From positions 12,487-76,486 of the forward strand of contig BNTV01000008.1 in assembly GCA_025996865.1 (NCBI GenBank): a stretch of 64,000 bases of DNA, given 5' to 3'. The number at the start of each line of letters is the position of its first letter. Position 1 is the first letter of the stretch. The notes below the pieces were generated by a model that was not told where the DNA came from, did not search any database, and was given only the letters and a program-made list of their open reading frames with translations. Positions 1 through 8,161 of this stretch are shown in pieces. Made by a program: the position numbers and the translations under genes. Source of the stretch: Bacteroidia bacterium. GTDB lineage: Bacteria > Bacteroidota > Bacteroidia > Bacteroidales > Azobacteroidaceae.

Positions 1-1
1 A

Positions 2-208
2 GACGACAAATTTATTGGTGGAGGAACGCTAAACGGAGGTTTTTCAATTAATTTTAACGATAATAGTCCAGGTGAACATCAAATTCGTGTCGAGTGGTCA
101 GGCGTCGTGTCTTCCAAATCGTTCAAAGTCAATACAAGAACTAAAAACCGTGTTGTTTTTGACTACACAAAAGGCGGCTTCGGATACGAATTTAAAATAT
201 CCAACTGA
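2..208 (+). CDS. C-terminal fragment of an unidentified protein (5' end outside window)
   Basis: An open frame enters from the left edge and ends at TGA 206-208, giving 68 codons. The visible part is rich in Gly, Asn, Ser and alternating hydrophobic residues (for example GGGTLNGGFSINF and FDYTKGGFGYEFKISN), which suggests a beta-rich, possibly exported domain. The next gene starts two bases after its stop, so the two are probably co-transcribed. No family was recognised. The overlapping frame starting at 72 is a shadow of this gene and the next. Confidence 0.6.
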   Translation, partial: DDKFIGGGTLNGGFSINFNDNSPGEHQIRVEWSGVVSSKSFKVNTRTKNRVVFDYTKGGFGYEFKISN

Positions 209-210
209 AA

Positions 211-1224
211 ATGAAACGAAATTTAACAACAGTATTGTTTTTATTCGTTGCCTCATTTGCTTTTGCCCAAAAACCAATGTGGATAATCAACAGCGAATAT
301 TACCCTAAAACAGAATATCTTACCGGATTTTCCACCAACAAGGGTGTCGAAACACCAACATTTATTAAGTCATTGAAAGCAAGCGCAAAATCAGAATTAA
401 TTGAAAGTATAAAAGTACAGGTTTCAAGTATCAAAGCATTGCACAAATCCGAACAAAACGGCATTTACAGCGAAGATTACACCGCCACGACCACTTCTTT
501 TGCCAATGCCGAAATCAACGGCTTAAAAACAGAATACTACTACGACAAAACTTCACAAACGGGCTATGCACTGGCATACGCCGAAAAAAGTGAGGTAAAA
601 GGCTGGTACAAAGCCAATATTTCCTTTATCCTGCAAAAAATCGAAACCGCCGTAAACAATGCAAAACAATTTGAAGCAACCGGAAATAAAGGAAAATCGA
701 AACGAACTTTCGAAGAAATTCTTCCGTTGTTCGATGAACTCAACTTTTCGCAATCGTTACTCATTGCTATCGAAGGCAATGAGCCGGAATACGCTCAAAT
801 TCCTGAAACATTAGCATTTAAATCAACGGTTATTCAAGCGCTTTCACGTTTACAAGCAGCAATCATTGTTTTTGTTCAATCCAAAGAAACAAACTTTGGA
901 AAACAAGTTCATATTCTTGCCCCAAAACTCAAAGCAGAACTCTCGGAACACGGTTGCAGTTTTACCGATAACCCAAACGAAGCGGATTGGATACTGAATA
1001 TTAATACCTCTACCCGAAAAGGCAGCGAAGTTGACGGTATTTATTTTTCATATTTGGATGCTGAAATTTCGCTTATAGAACTGCGTACAGGCAAAGAAAT
1101 ATATAACAACAACTTCACCGACCTCAAAGGCGGTGCACTCGACTATGACCGCGCAGGACGAAAGGCATACGACACAGGGCTAAAACAAATCACAGCTGAA
1201 ATAGTAAAAAATTTGGAAAAGTAG
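211..1224 (+). CDS. Exported LPP20-like protein
   Basis: This 337-residue protein begins with a clear signal peptide (about residues 1-19, ending SFAFAQ), so it should be periplasmic or outer-membrane associated. The first ~120 residues, with PMWI near the start and the GYALAYAEKSEVKGWY segment, resemble the LPP20 lipoprotein domain, although no lipobox cysteine is present. The C-terminal ~120 residues alternate strands and helices in a way seen in LpoB/CsgG-like periplasmic domains; that is inference. It follows the preceding gene by 2 bp. After its TAG stop the same frame stays open for 53 more codons up to 1386, through a segment that duplicates part of a gene 1.8 kb away. Function is unknown. 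Confidence 0.7.
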   Translation: MKRNLTTVLFLFVASFAFAQKPMWIINSEYYPKTEYLTGFSTNKGVETPTFIKSLKASAKSELIESIKVQVSSIKALHKSEQNGIYSEDYTATTTSFANAEINGLKTEYYYDKTSQTGYALAYAEKSEVKGWYKANISFILQKIETAVNNAKQFEATGNKGKSKRTFEEILPLFDELNFSQSLLIAIEGNEPEYAQIPETLAFKSTVIQALSRLQAAIIVFVQSKETNFGKQVHILAPKLKAELSEHGCSFTDNPNEADWILNINTSTRKGSEVDGIYFSYLDAEISLIELRTGKEIYNNNFTDLKGGALDYDRAGRKAYDTGLKQITAEIVKNLEK

Positions 1225-1234
1225 AAAGAGCAAT

Positions 1235-1292
1235 CAAAATACATTCCTCCGCCTGCTCAACCCAATCCCGAAAATCAGCTTTCTTTTGATAA
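1235..1292. repeat. 58-bp copy of the 3' part of the neighbouring glycosyltransferase gene
   Basis: Positions 1235-1292 match 3053-3110 at 54 of 58 bases without gaps (mismatches at 1242, 1270, 1271 and 1286). The copy at 3053-3110 is real coding sequence on the minus strand of the glycosyltransferase gene. The copy here lies just after the LPP20-like gene. It looks like a local duplication across the SWIM gene; an assembly artefact is also possible. Confidence 0.85.
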
Positions 1293-1365
1293 CAAGGTCA
1301 ATTATTCCATGCCGGAAAGAATGAGAGCAAGTTTTGAAACATTTATGCAAGATTTCTCCGGAAAA

Positions 1366-3027
1366 CTACCTGTTCACTTTCCCTAATAATTCCATCATTT
1401 TAGGTCGTCTTTTATATTTAAGTTTATAATTATCAATCATTTGCAATACAACTTTATCTCCATTTGGAATGTCCTTTATTAGTTTTAACAGCCGACACAC
1501 ATATTCATAACTTCTTTCGCCGGCATTGGCGTCGGCGTACACATCAACGGCTTTTCGGAATAATTCCAATGTTTTTTCAGGATATTTTTCTAAAAAATGG
1601 CTGTGATATTTTTCTATAATCTCTGCTGAAAGGTGCGCTTCGATATAATTTAACAATCGCGCGATATGATTTTCTGCGAGTAAAAGATTCGGAATATTAT
1701 ATCGTTCCTGATACCATGATTTTTCCTGTTTATCATAATGTTTGTAAAGGTTTTCAAATTCTTCTTCCCATTCTTCGCATGAAAATGCTGATTTGTAAAT
1801 TTTATAGTATTTATTATCAAAACGATTCTTGATAAATCCAAAAGCTATCGTGCGCACTTCGGGAATATCTTTTTCTTCTTGAGCAATGGTCAGCAAATAT
1901 TCGTTCCAATCGCTTTCGTTATAATAACTCTCTGTTTCCTTGAATTTAGAAATCAGTTGTTTGGCTTCATGATAGCGTTTTTCGGCAATGCGTTTCTCAA
2001 TCGCCAATTTACAAAAATGTTCGATTTGTAAATTTTCTTCCGTCAATTCTTCTGCTTTATCTTTTTGATTATTGGACAAATAGAAATTATACAGTCTCTT
2101 CACAATTTTTTCTGCCTCATAAGAAGATTTATTGGTGACTTTTTTCAATAATTCTTTTTGAAGCTCAATAAATTCGTCCGGATTTACAGAATTAGCCAAC
2201 AATGCCATCAAGTCGTAAAATCTATTGTGTATGTTGCCGCAATATTTCTCATCTGATAATTCCTGTTTGCAGTATTCATAAAGCGAGCGTTTGTCAATTT
2301 GCTTATTTACTGTCATTTCCGCCAAAATTTCAAAAAAACCTTCTTGATAATCGGTGTAAACATAATCACGTGCCTCGTCGTCCAGCTCTTCGTACCAATC
2401 GGCGTATGCTTCAATAACGGCTTTGCAAACCAACAATGCGTCATCGTATTTTTGTTGCTTGACAAAATCGTTTGCCTTCCTGAGCCACTCGCCCAAAATG
2501 CTCAAATCGGGTTCCGCAGCCTCATCGCCATATTCGTAATAGTCGTCTTCATCAAACTCTACTTCATTCAAATCGCTCTCAACAAGTGATTTATAAAAAT
2601 TTTCATCCGTTTTTCCGGCAGATATTTTCAATTTTTCAGCAAATTCTAAAGTAATGGCTTTGGTCAAGTCGTTGTCATATTTTGCCTTTTTGATAACAAA
2701 CGTCCTCAATTCGTCAAGCGAAACATTTCGCAAAATATCTTCCACTGTCAGTTCGTTTTCCTTTTGCTTGGTTTCAAACTGTTTTATTTGCTCTTTTATA
2801 GCTGTTTGTAAAAATCCGATATGTTTACACGGATAACCGTCACTCGGACACGAACACGAAAAATTCTTTCGCTGTCCGTTTGCGTCAAATTCGATTTTAA
2901 CGATATAAGTACCGTAATTACCGTGGTATCTGGCTTGCCATTTGTTTTCGGCAGTCTGCTGAAGGTCTGAAAAGTCGCGTGTCATAATTATATCTTTCAT
3001 TTTTATAAATAAATCATTTCTTCGCAA
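1366..3027 (-). CDS. SWIM zinc-finger domain protein
   Basis: A 553-residue protein with a SWIM-type zinc-binding motif near the N-terminus: C58-x-C60-x6-C67-x-H69 (CSCPSDGYPCKH). The remainder is acidic and helical, with tandem helical-repeat character and no catalytic motif seen. SWIM domains mediate protein or nucleic-acid contacts; in bacteria such proteins often accompany SNF2 helicases, but the SNF2 gene in this window is 50 kb away. The longest frame starts at 3027 and overlaps the upstream glycosyltransferase stop by 14 bp. An ATG at 3000 (MKDIIM) would avoid the overlap and is equally plausible. Its 3' end meets the open extension of the convergent LPP20-like gene. Confidence 0.8.
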   Translation of the reverse strand: MRRNDLFIKMKDIIMTRDFSDLQQTAENKWQARYHGNYGTYIVKIEFDANGQRKNFSCSCPSDGYPCKHIGFLQTAIKEQIKQFETKQKENELTVEDILRNVSLDELRTFVIKKAKYDNDLTKAITLEFAEKLKISAGKTDENFYKSLVESDLNEVEFDEDDYYEYGDEAAEPDLSILGEWLRKANDFVKQQKYDDALLVCKAVIEAYADWYEELDDEARDYVYTDYQEGFFEILAEMTVNKQIDKRSLYEYCKQELSDEKYCGNIHNRFYDLMALLANSVNPDEFIELQKELLKKVTNKSSYEAEKIVKRLYNFYLSNNQKDKAEELTEENLQIEHFCKLAIEKRIAEKRYHEAKQLISKFKETESYYNESDWNEYLLTIAQEEKDIPEVRTIAFGFIKNRFDNKYYKIYKSAFSCEEWEEEFENLYKHYDKQEKSWYQERYNIPNLLLAENHIARLLNYIEAHLSAEIIEKYHSHFLEKYPEKTLELFRKAVDVYADANAGERSYEYVCRLLKLIKDIPNGDKVVLQMIDNYKLKYKRRPKMMELLGKVNR

Positions 3028-4102
3028 AAATCGGATGTATGCTTAACGCTTCCAAAATATATTCCTCCGCCTGCTCAACCCAATCCCTGAAATCAGCTTT
3101 CTTATGATAAAGAGGAATATACTCCAGCAATTTCTCCAAATCAAAATCACCGGCAACAATCCCCGCCCCCAATTGTGAAGTCTCAAAAGCATTGCAAGCC
3201 TGCTCAATATGCGTAGGCACTACCAGAACGGGTTTTCCCATATACATCGCTTCACACACCGACTCAAATCCGGCGGTTGTTGCATAAGCCTTACATCCGG
3301 CCATATATTCGATAAACCGTTTATCGTTCAGACGATGGAAAGACAGGTGGTCATTGATGACCGTTTCTTCCGCTGCTCCTTTCCTGTCCCAAAAGAAATG
3401 CAGATATACATCGGGATGTTCCTGCTGAAACTGAATGATTCCATCGGCATAAGTATCGTTCAACATATATCCGTGCAGGTAATTTCCATCGCTGACTTGC
3501 GTTTCCAGAACCGCTTTCCGCAGTAAAGGAGGAACTACAAAAATCCGGCGTTCCGGAATATTTTCCATTTTTTTGGTCGATAAAGCCAGTAATTTCCGCG
3601 CCCTGACACAAGTAAGCCGCGTGAAAAACTTCAACATGCACAATTCAACTTTGTTCGTATCGGGAAAACGGTATTCGGGATGCAGGAAAATATATTGATG
3701 AGCGATGCAAACACATGGAATTTTAGGAGGAAAAAGCAGGTAAGTCAAACCGACCATCAAATCATAAAAATTAATGACCACATCCACTTCTTTCTTTTTT
3801 ATCTGTTTGTGGATAAAGAAAATACTTTTAACGTAAAATCCGGCTTTGAGAAAATTATAAATAATACTAATCCAAATATTGGTTTTTTTGTTTTTCGAAG
3901 CAGGAAGAAAATTCGGACTGTCAAAGCGAAGTACCTTTGTACCGAATTTTCGGGTGAAAAATTCCGGAAGTTCCCGGAAATTACTTTTCCCCACCAAAAC
4001 GGCGACAACTTCATGTCCGTTTTTCGTCAATATATCATTCAGGGTCATGGCTTGTGTGATATGTCCCCTTCCTTCTCCTTGAACTACAAACAAAAATTTC
4101 AT
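3014..4102 (-). CDS. GT-B fold glycosyltransferase (GT28/MGT-like)
   Basis: A 362-residue cytosolic glycosyltransferase. The N-terminus MKFLFVVQGEGRGHITQA carries the Gly-rich loop and GRGH motif of MurG/MGT-type enzymes. The C-terminal half contains the nucleotide-sugar binding signature as AYATTAGFESVCEAMYMGKPVLVVP followed by HIEQACNA, the usual position of the donor-binding Glu/Gln. Donor and acceptor cannot be told from sequence. It has its own promoter on the minus strand and lies upstream of the SWIM gene, which it overlaps slightly. Codons near its 3' end (3053-3110) are the source or sister of the 58-bp repeat at 1235. Confidence 0.85.
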   Translation of the reverse strand: MKFLFVVQGEGRGHITQAMTLNDILTKNGHEVVAVLVGKSNFRELPEFFTRKFGTKVLRFDSPNFLPASKNKKTNIWISIIYNFLKAGFYVKSIFFIHKQIKKKEVDVVINFYDLMVGLTYLLFPPKIPCVCIAHQYIFLHPEYRFPDTNKVELCMLKFFTRLTCVRARKLLALSTKKMENIPERRIFVVPPLLRKAVLETQVSDGNYLHGYMLNDTYADGIIQFQQEHPDVYLHFFWDRKGAAEETVINDHLSFHRLNDKRFIEYMAGCKAYATTAGFESVCEAMYMGKPVLVVPTHIEQACNAFETSQLGAGIVAGDFDLEKLLEYIPLYHKKADFRDWVEQAEEYILEALSIHPIFAKK

Positions 4103-4127
4103 TGTAGAATTTTTTACCGTTTTCGGA

Positions 4128-4159
4128 GCAAATATAAGGTTTTTTTATCACAGGGACAA
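4128..4159 (-). promoter_or_regulatory. Bacteroidota-type promoter for the glycosyltransferase gene
   Basis: On the minus strand, TTG (4159-4157) is followed after 20 bp by TATATTTGC (4136-4128), matching the -33/-7 pattern TTG-N19-21-TAnnTTTG. It lies about 26 bp before the ATG at 4102 and overlaps the divergent control region of the sigma-factor gene. Confidence 0.65.
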
Positions 4160-4187
4160 TAGCATTAGTTTTTTTCGACTTTATCCG

Positions 4188-4196
4188 TACATTTGC
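4188..4196 (+). promoter_or_regulatory. -7 element before the ECF sigma gene
   Basis: TACATTTGC fits TAnnTTTG. It lies 22 bp before the ATG at 4219. The -33 region is a T-rich run without a good TTG. Confidence 0.6.
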
Positions 4197-4218
4197 GTAT
4201 AATAAACAAAAAGATTTT

Positions 4219-4764
4219 ATGGACCAATCGGAAATTCAAGAATTAATCGACCGCAGCAAACACGGAGACACAAAGGCTTTCGGGTTGCTGGTAATCGAGT
4301 ATCAGCCGCTTGTTTTTCGATTGGCTTTCCGCTTGCTTGGCAATGAAAACAAGGCGGAAGATGCCACTCAAGATATTTTCATAAAAGTCTGGTTACAAAT
4401 AAATAAGTATAAACCTCAATACCAATTTTCGACATGGATTTATAAGGTTACGGCCAATTTGTGCTATGACCGGCTTCGCTCGATGGAATATACCCTGGAG
4501 ACAGATGTTAATTCTTGTCCGACTTGGGTTTCATCGGAAAATATTGAGGCTGAGATTATCAATAAAGAATTGAGTGAACTGATTTTATATTTTACAAAAG
4601 CGCTTTCACCCAAACAGAAATTGGTATTTACACTCAACGATATTGAGGGATTGGAAACAGCAGAAATAACAGCGATAACAGGCTTGCCTCCCGAAAAAAT
4701 CAAAAGCAATCTTTATTTAGCGCGAAAATCAATCAGGGAAAAATTAATTTCAATAACAGGATAA
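4219..4764 (+). CDS. ECF-type RNA polymerase sigma factor
   Basis: A 181-residue sigma-70 family factor with only regions 2 and 4, as in the ECF class. Region 2 spans about residues 20-90 and includes AEDATQDIFIKVW and FSTWIYKVTANLCYDRLR. Region 4 spans about 127-178, with the ALSPKQKLVF entry and a helix-turn-helix around ETAEITAITGLPPEKIKSNL. Such factors redirect RNA polymerase to a small regulon and are usually held by a membrane anti-sigma factor. Here a short single-span membrane protein follows after 4 bp and a lipoprotein after that, suggesting a three-gene operon. The trigger is unknown. Confidence 0.92.
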   Translation: MDQSEIQELIDRSKHGDTKAFGLLVIEYQPLVFRLAFRLLGNENKAEDATQDIFIKVWLQINKYKPQYQFSTWIYKVTANLCYDRLRSMEYTLETDVNSCPTWVSSENIEAEIINKELSELILYFTKALSPKQKLVFTLNDIEGLETAEITAITGLPPEKIKSNLYLARKSIREKLISITG

Positions 4765-4768
4765 GGAT

Positions 4769-5161
4769 ATGAGAGAACAGGAAATAATATACGAAAGTCT
4801 TTTAAACCGGTTTCGGAATACTTTGCCGGCGCCGCGTGACCCGGAAATACTTACCCAATCCATCCGCTCAAAAATTGAGCGGATAACAGACGGAACTTAC
4901 CGGCAAAAAAGACGGAAAATGCGCATGTTCAGCCTTGTTTCGGGCATTGCCGCAAGTTTGCTGTTGTGTTTGTTGTTGCATGACATGGGTATGTACCGGA
5001 ATATTGGCGAAAATAAACCATCCGTCAGGCGCGAAACAACCGTTTTTAAAACAAATAATTATTTAAAAAACAATACCATAGATGAAATCATCAAAGAAAA
5101 AACAGCGATACTTCATCGAAAAGAAAGCCTGTCGCTTTTAATTCAAAAACGCCATAAATAA
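4769..5161 (+). CDS. Small single-span membrane protein, possible anti-sigma factor
   Basis: A 130-residue protein with a charged N-terminal half of about 52 residues, one membrane span (about 54-71, FSLVSGIAASLLLCLLLH) and a basic C-terminal tail. Position and layout match the anti-sigma partners that follow ECF sigma genes: cytosolic N-terminus, one span, extracytoplasmic tail. No zinc-binding HxxxCxxC motif of the ZAS class is present, so the role is inferred from context only. It starts 4 bp after the sigma gene. Confidence 0.6.
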   Translation: MREQEIIYESLLNRFRNTLPAPRDPEILTQSIRSKIERITDGTYRQKRRKMRMFSLVSGIAASLLLCLLLHDMGMYRNIGENKPSVRRETTVFKTNNYLKNNTIDEIIKEKTAILHRKESLSLLIQKRHK

Positions 5162-5183
5162 ATTACATCAAATATTAAACGTT

Positions 5184-6326
5184 ATGAACATTCAAAAGAA
5201 AACAAAATTCGGGATAACGCGACTCTTGGCTGTAGCGGGAGTGTTGCTTGGCAGTGTGTTTTCGTGTGTCACCAATTATAGAACAATCAGTACGATTAAA
5301 CCGGACGGTTCTATTTTCAGGGAGATATACGCCCGGGGCGATTCGGCTTTCTTGTCGGGTGACCCATCAAAAAATCCCTATCTGTTCCAATTGGATTCCG
5401 GTTGGCAGATAAGCGTTCTGAATACGGATAATTCTGTCGGGCAAGATTATAATGTAAAAATCGGTAAATTGTTTCATTCTCCGGAAGAAATCAGCCGCAA
5501 TTTACAATTTGATGAAGATTACCGCCCGATTGTCGCTCCGGCAGAAACGCTTCAAAAACATTTCCGGTGGTTTTATACTTATTATTCATACAAAGCGGTT
5601 TATGCAAACATTGCAGACAAAATTCCGGTGTCGATTAACGATTATCTGAATGTACCGGAGCAAAAACTTTGGTTTCAGGGCGATTTTTCGGCCTATCCGG
5701 ATATGAACGGAATGGAATTGAAAGATGAAATGGACGATATTGAGAAACGCTTTGGAAAATGGCACGCCCGAAACGTATATGAAAACAGGTTTAAGGCCAT
5801 ACTTGATTTTGAAAAACTGTCGGGCGGTCGCTATCTTTCACAAATGAAGGAGATGGAAGATACTTTATTTACAGTTCTTTTTAAGGATTATGATTTCATA
5901 GAAAACATCCCGGAAACAGCTACTCTTTACAACTGCTTGGACAAACAACTCAACACAAACTATTTTTACAATACATTCAAAGCCAACCGGTCTGTTATTG
6001 ACAGTTTGACAATGGAAAAGGAAAAATATCTGGAAAACATGGAAAACAAACTGTTCGGCAATGAAATTGCTTATGAACTGCTTATGCCCGGAAAACTGCT
6101 CAGCGCCAATGCGCCCGTCCACTGTCAGGACACCTTGATCTGGAAAATTAACGCCTTTCGCTATCTTTCAGATGATTATGTTTTAACGGCCGAATCCCGT
6201 ACCGCCAATGCCTGGGCTTTTGCAGTAACATTTGTGTTGATAGCCTTATCAATATATTATTGGATAAGAAGTAGAAACGTGAAAATTCCTGTATTTTACC
6301 CCCAACCCCCTAAAGGGGGCTTTTAG
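5184..6326 (+). CDS. Lipoprotein with C-terminal membrane span, third gene of the sigma operon
   Basis: A 380-residue protein with a basic N-terminus, a hydrophobic stretch and a likely lipobox ending SVFSC near residue 28. A second hydrophobic segment lies near the end (AWAFAVTFVLIALSIYYWI), followed by a basic stop-transfer sequence. The body is rich in aromatic and acidic residues and matches no family I know. It follows the sigma/anti-sigma-like pair with a 22-bp gap. The last ~9 codons (YPQPPKGGF) and the stop come from a palindromic repeat that begins at 6297, so the original C-terminus has been replaced or extended by repeat DNA. Confidence 0.7.
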   Translation: MNIQKKTKFGITRLLAVAGVLLGSVFSCVTNYRTISTIKPDGSIFREIYARGDSAFLSGDPSKNPYLFQLDSGWQISVLNTDNSVGQDYNVKIGKLFHSPEEISRNLQFDEDYRPIVAPAETLQKHFRWFYTYYSYKAVYANIADKIPVSINDYLNVPEQKLWFQGDFSAYPDMNGMELKDEMDDIEKRFGKWHARNVYENRFKAILDFEKLSGGRYLSQMKEMEDTLFTVLFKDYDFIENIPETATLYNCLDKQLNTNYFYNTFKANRSVIDSLTMEKEKYLENMENKLFGNEIAYELLMPGKLLSANAPVHCQDTLIWKINAFRYLSDDYVLTAESRTANAWAFAVTFVLIALSIYYWIRSRNVKIPVFYPQPPKGGF

Positions 6327-6386
6327 AGCCTGCGAACTTACATGTTTTTGCTACGCCAAAGTTCCCTTTAGGGGATTTAGGGGTAA
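6297..6386. repeat. Palindromic CCCCTAAAGGGG-type repeat, copy 1
   Basis: The two ends are imperfect inverted copies: CCCCCTAAAGGGGGC near 6305-6320 and TCCCTTTAGGGGATTTAGG near 6363-6382, each also palindromic inside. They enclose about 45 bp of unrelated sequence. A second copy with the same plan lies at 7820-7904 and a shorter one sits inside the NuoEF-type gene at 20760. This looks like a REP/MITE-like dispersed element. It supplies the C-terminal codons of the preceding gene. Confidence 0.75.
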
Positions 6387-6465
6387 TTTTGCGGATAGTC
6401 AATAATATTTCCTCCTGAAAATTAAAAAAGATGGAAGAAAATTTTAATAATAGAGAGAAAAGATT

Positions 6466-6474
6466 TACTTTTGC
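6466..6474 (+). promoter_or_regulatory. -7 element before the TPR gene
   Basis: TACTTTTGC fits TAnnTTTG and lies 29 bp before the ATG at 6504. It overlaps the longer TTG-start frame at 6471, which argues that translation starts at 6504. Confidence 0.65.
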
Positions 6475-6503
6475 AATCCGAAATAAATAAATTAATCATA
6501 CAA

Positions 6504-7196
6504 ATGGCAAAAAAAGTAAAAACTACCCCTACGCAAGCAGAAGCAAATGTAGGTGAAATCTTTTCAAAATCTGAAAGGTTCATTGAAACATACAAAAACC
6601 ATATCCTGATCGGCATTGCGGCGGTAATCGTTCTTGTCGTAGCTATTCTTGGAGTTCGCCAGTACTATTTCCTTCCCAAAGAAGCCGAAGCGCAGGAAGC
6701 TATTTTCCCGGGAGAAAATTTCCTTGCCAACCAACAATGGGATATGGCTTTGAATGGCGATAGCGCTACTTATATCGGATTTTTGGGAGTTATTGACGAA
6801 TATGGTTTTACAAAAACCGGTAAATTAGCGAAGACTTATGCGGGAATTTGTTACTACCACTTGGGAAAATACGACGAAGCTTTGAATTATTTGAAAGGCT
6901 ACAGTGCGGGCGACAAGCTTATTGACCCTGTAGTTACCGGATTGATAGGTGATTGCTATGTCAACACAAACGAGGCGGAAACAGGCATCAAGTATTTTAA
7001 GGAAGCCGCTTCTAAAGCCGGAAGTGAATACATCAGCCCGATTTATCTGAAAAAAGCCGGTTTGGCTTACGAAAGCCTTTCGGATTTCAAGAATGCGATA
7101 GAAGTCTATAACATTATCAAAAGCAAATACGCAAAGTCGTTGGAAGCCGCCGATATCGACAAATACATCGACCGCGCTTCCACTCAACTCAAATAA
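6504..7196 (+). CDS. Membrane-anchored tetratricopeptide-repeat protein
   Basis: A 230-residue protein whose ATG at 6504 is preferred over a TTG 33 bp upstream because the promoter covers the latter. After a ~40-residue basic N-terminal region there is one membrane span (IGIAAVIVLVVAILGVRQYYF). An exported helical region with TPR-like repeats follows (GICYYHLGKYDEALNYL, GDCYVNTNEAETGIKYF, GLAYESLSDFKNAIEVY). The layout recalls the YfgM/Tol-Pal type membrane TPR proteins that assist periplasmic assembly. It lies 10 bp upstream of ribH; to my knowledge this pairing recurs in Bacteroidales, but it gives no functional clue. Confidence 0.8.
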   Translation: MAKKVKTTPTQAEANVGEIFSKSERFIETYKNHILIGIAAVIVLVVAILGVRQYYFLPKEAEAQEAIFPGENFLANQQWDMALNGDSATYIGFLGVIDEYGFTKTGKLAKTYAGICYYHLGKYDEALNYLKGYSAGDKLIDPVVTGLIGDCYVNTNEAETGIKYFKEAASKAGSEYISPIYLKKAGLAYESLSDFKNAIEVYNIIKSKYAKSLEAADIDKYIDRASTQLK

Positions 7197-7206
7197 GTGA
7201 ACGGAA

Positions 7207-7698
7207 ATGGCAACCGAGCTGCAAAACTTATCCGTTTATAATCCTGAAACCGTTCCGGACGCAAGCGACATGCGTTTTGCCATCGTAGTCTCCGAATGGA
7301 ATTCCGAAATAACCGGAAAACTCAAGGATGGCGCTTACAATACGCTATGCAAACACGGGACTAAACCCGAAAATATAACCGTCGTTTATGTTCCCGGAAG
7401 TTTTGAGTTGGTTTACGCCGCGAAACGTGTCGTAGGAAATATCCGTCCCCACGCGGTAATTGGTTTAGGTTGCGTCATCCGTGGAGAGACGCCCCATTTC
7501 GATTATGTTTGTGCAGGCGTTACACAAGGTTTTTCCGCTTTGAACGCGGACGGAGATATTCCTTATATTTTCGGTCTTTTAACGACAAACAACCGGCAGC
7601 AAGCCATCGACCGCGCGGGCGGGAAACACGGAAATAAAGGCGATGAATGTGCCGTCACAGCCATAAAAATGGCGGCTATAGCTTGCAAATTCAAATAA
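7207..7698 (+). CDS. ribH: 6,7-dimethyl-8-ribityllumazine synthase
   Basis: The 163-residue product matches lumazine synthase throughout. This enzyme condenses 5-amino-6-ribitylamino-uracil with 3,4-dihydroxy-2-butanone 4-phosphate in the penultimate step of riboflavin synthesis. Visible landmarks are SEWN near residue 30, the substrate loop [12 protein letters not shown] (62-73), [16 protein letters not shown] with catalytic His97, and a [11 protein letters not shown] helix near the end with the conserved GNKG. Length is typical for the family. It follows the TPR gene by 10 bp and no other riboflavin gene is in the window. Confidence 0.97.
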   Translation: MATELQNLSVYNPETVPDASDMRFAIVVSEWNSEITGKLKDGAYNTLCKHGTKPENITVVYVPGSFELVYAAKRVVGNIRPHAVIGLGCVIRGETPHFDYVCAGVTQGFSALNADGDIPYIFGLLTTNNRQQAIDRAGGKHGNKGDECAVTAIKMAAIACKFK

Positions 7699-7713
7699 AA
7701 GTTGTATCTTTGC
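7683..7713 (+). promoter_or_regulatory. Promoter of the tRNA-Tyr gene
   Basis: TTG at 7683-7685 and TATCTTTGC at 7705-7713 are separated by 19 bp, a full match to the Bacteroidota housekeeping promoter. The -33 lies inside the last codons of ribH. The tRNA begins 18 bp downstream of the -7 element. Confidence 0.75.
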
Positions 7714-7731
7714 ACCGCTAAAAAAAATAAT

Positions 7732-7814
7732 GGGTAGTTTCCAGAGTGGCCAAATGGAACTGACTGTAACTCAGTTGACGTACGTCTTCGGTGGTTCGAA
7801 TCCATCACTACCCA
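7732..7814 (+). tRNA. tRNA-Tyr (anticodon GTA)
   Basis: A class II tRNA of 83 nt. The acceptor arms GGGTAGT (7732-7738) and ACTACCC (7807-7813) pair fully. The anticodon stem ACTGA/TCAGT closes a loop with GTA at 7766-7768, and a long variable arm follows. The T arm contains GGTTCGAATCC. The 3' CCA is not encoded. Confidence 0.95.
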
Positions 7815-7819
7815 CTAAA

Positions 7820-7904
7820 AACCCCTAAATCCCCTAAAGGGGACTTTGGTACAGTACAATTTCAATTTTATTGTTCTTACTCCCCCTTTAGGGGGCAGAG
7901 GGGT
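7820..7904. repeat. Palindromic CCCCTAAAGGGG-type repeat, copy 2
   Basis: The left end CCCCTAAATCCCCTAAAGGG (7822-7841) and the right end TCCCCCTTTAGGGGGCAGAG (7881-7900) repeat the plan of the copy at 6297, with about 40 AT-rich bases between them. It fills the gap between the two tRNA genes and could act as a processing or stability hairpin in their shared transcript. Confidence 0.75.
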
Positions 7905-7910
7905 GAATCT

Positions 7911-7983
7911 GCGGAAGTAGCTCAGTCGATAGAGCATTAGCCTTCCAAGCTGAGGGTCGCGGGTTTGAGTCCCGTCTTCCGCT
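7911..7983 (+). tRNA. tRNA-Gly (anticodon TCC)
   Basis: A 73-nt cloverleaf. The acceptor arms GCGGAAG (7911-7917) and CTTCCGC (7976-7982) pair fully, with discriminator T7983. The D arm is GCTC/GAGC, the anticodon stem TTAGC/GCTGA with TCC at 7944-7946, and the T arm GCGGG/CCCGT. CCA is not encoded. No separate promoter is seen, so it is probably co-transcribed with tRNA-Tyr. Confidence 0.95.
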
Positions 7984-8131
7984 CTCCTCTACAAGACTCC
8001 TTATAATTTGATGGATAAAATGATTATTCTCAAACGGACAAATTCCGATAATTATGAAAAAATACACCTTATCACGAAAAAAAGGGTGATTATAAGGAAC
8101 AATTATTGTGCAATCTTATTTTTATTTATAA

Positions 8132-8140
8132 TATCTTTGT
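8132..8140 (+). promoter_or_regulatory. -7 element before the LytS-like kinase gene
   Basis: TATCTTTGT fits TAnnTTTG and lies 21 bp before the ATG at 8162. A TTG at 8106-8108 is 23 bp upstream, slightly longer than the ideal spacing. Confidence 0.6.
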
Positions 8141-8161
8141 ACGATAATTGTTAAAAGTTTG

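Noticed and set aside
1366..3027. SWIM protein and the SNF2 helicase at 51422 as one system
   Set aside because: They are 50 kb apart on opposite strands with no shared context, so a functional link cannot be claimed from this window.
7732..7983. tRNA genes as attachment site of the defence island
   Set aside because: The Wadjet block begins 14 kb away, no partial tRNA copy was seen at its borders, and no integrase is encoded.
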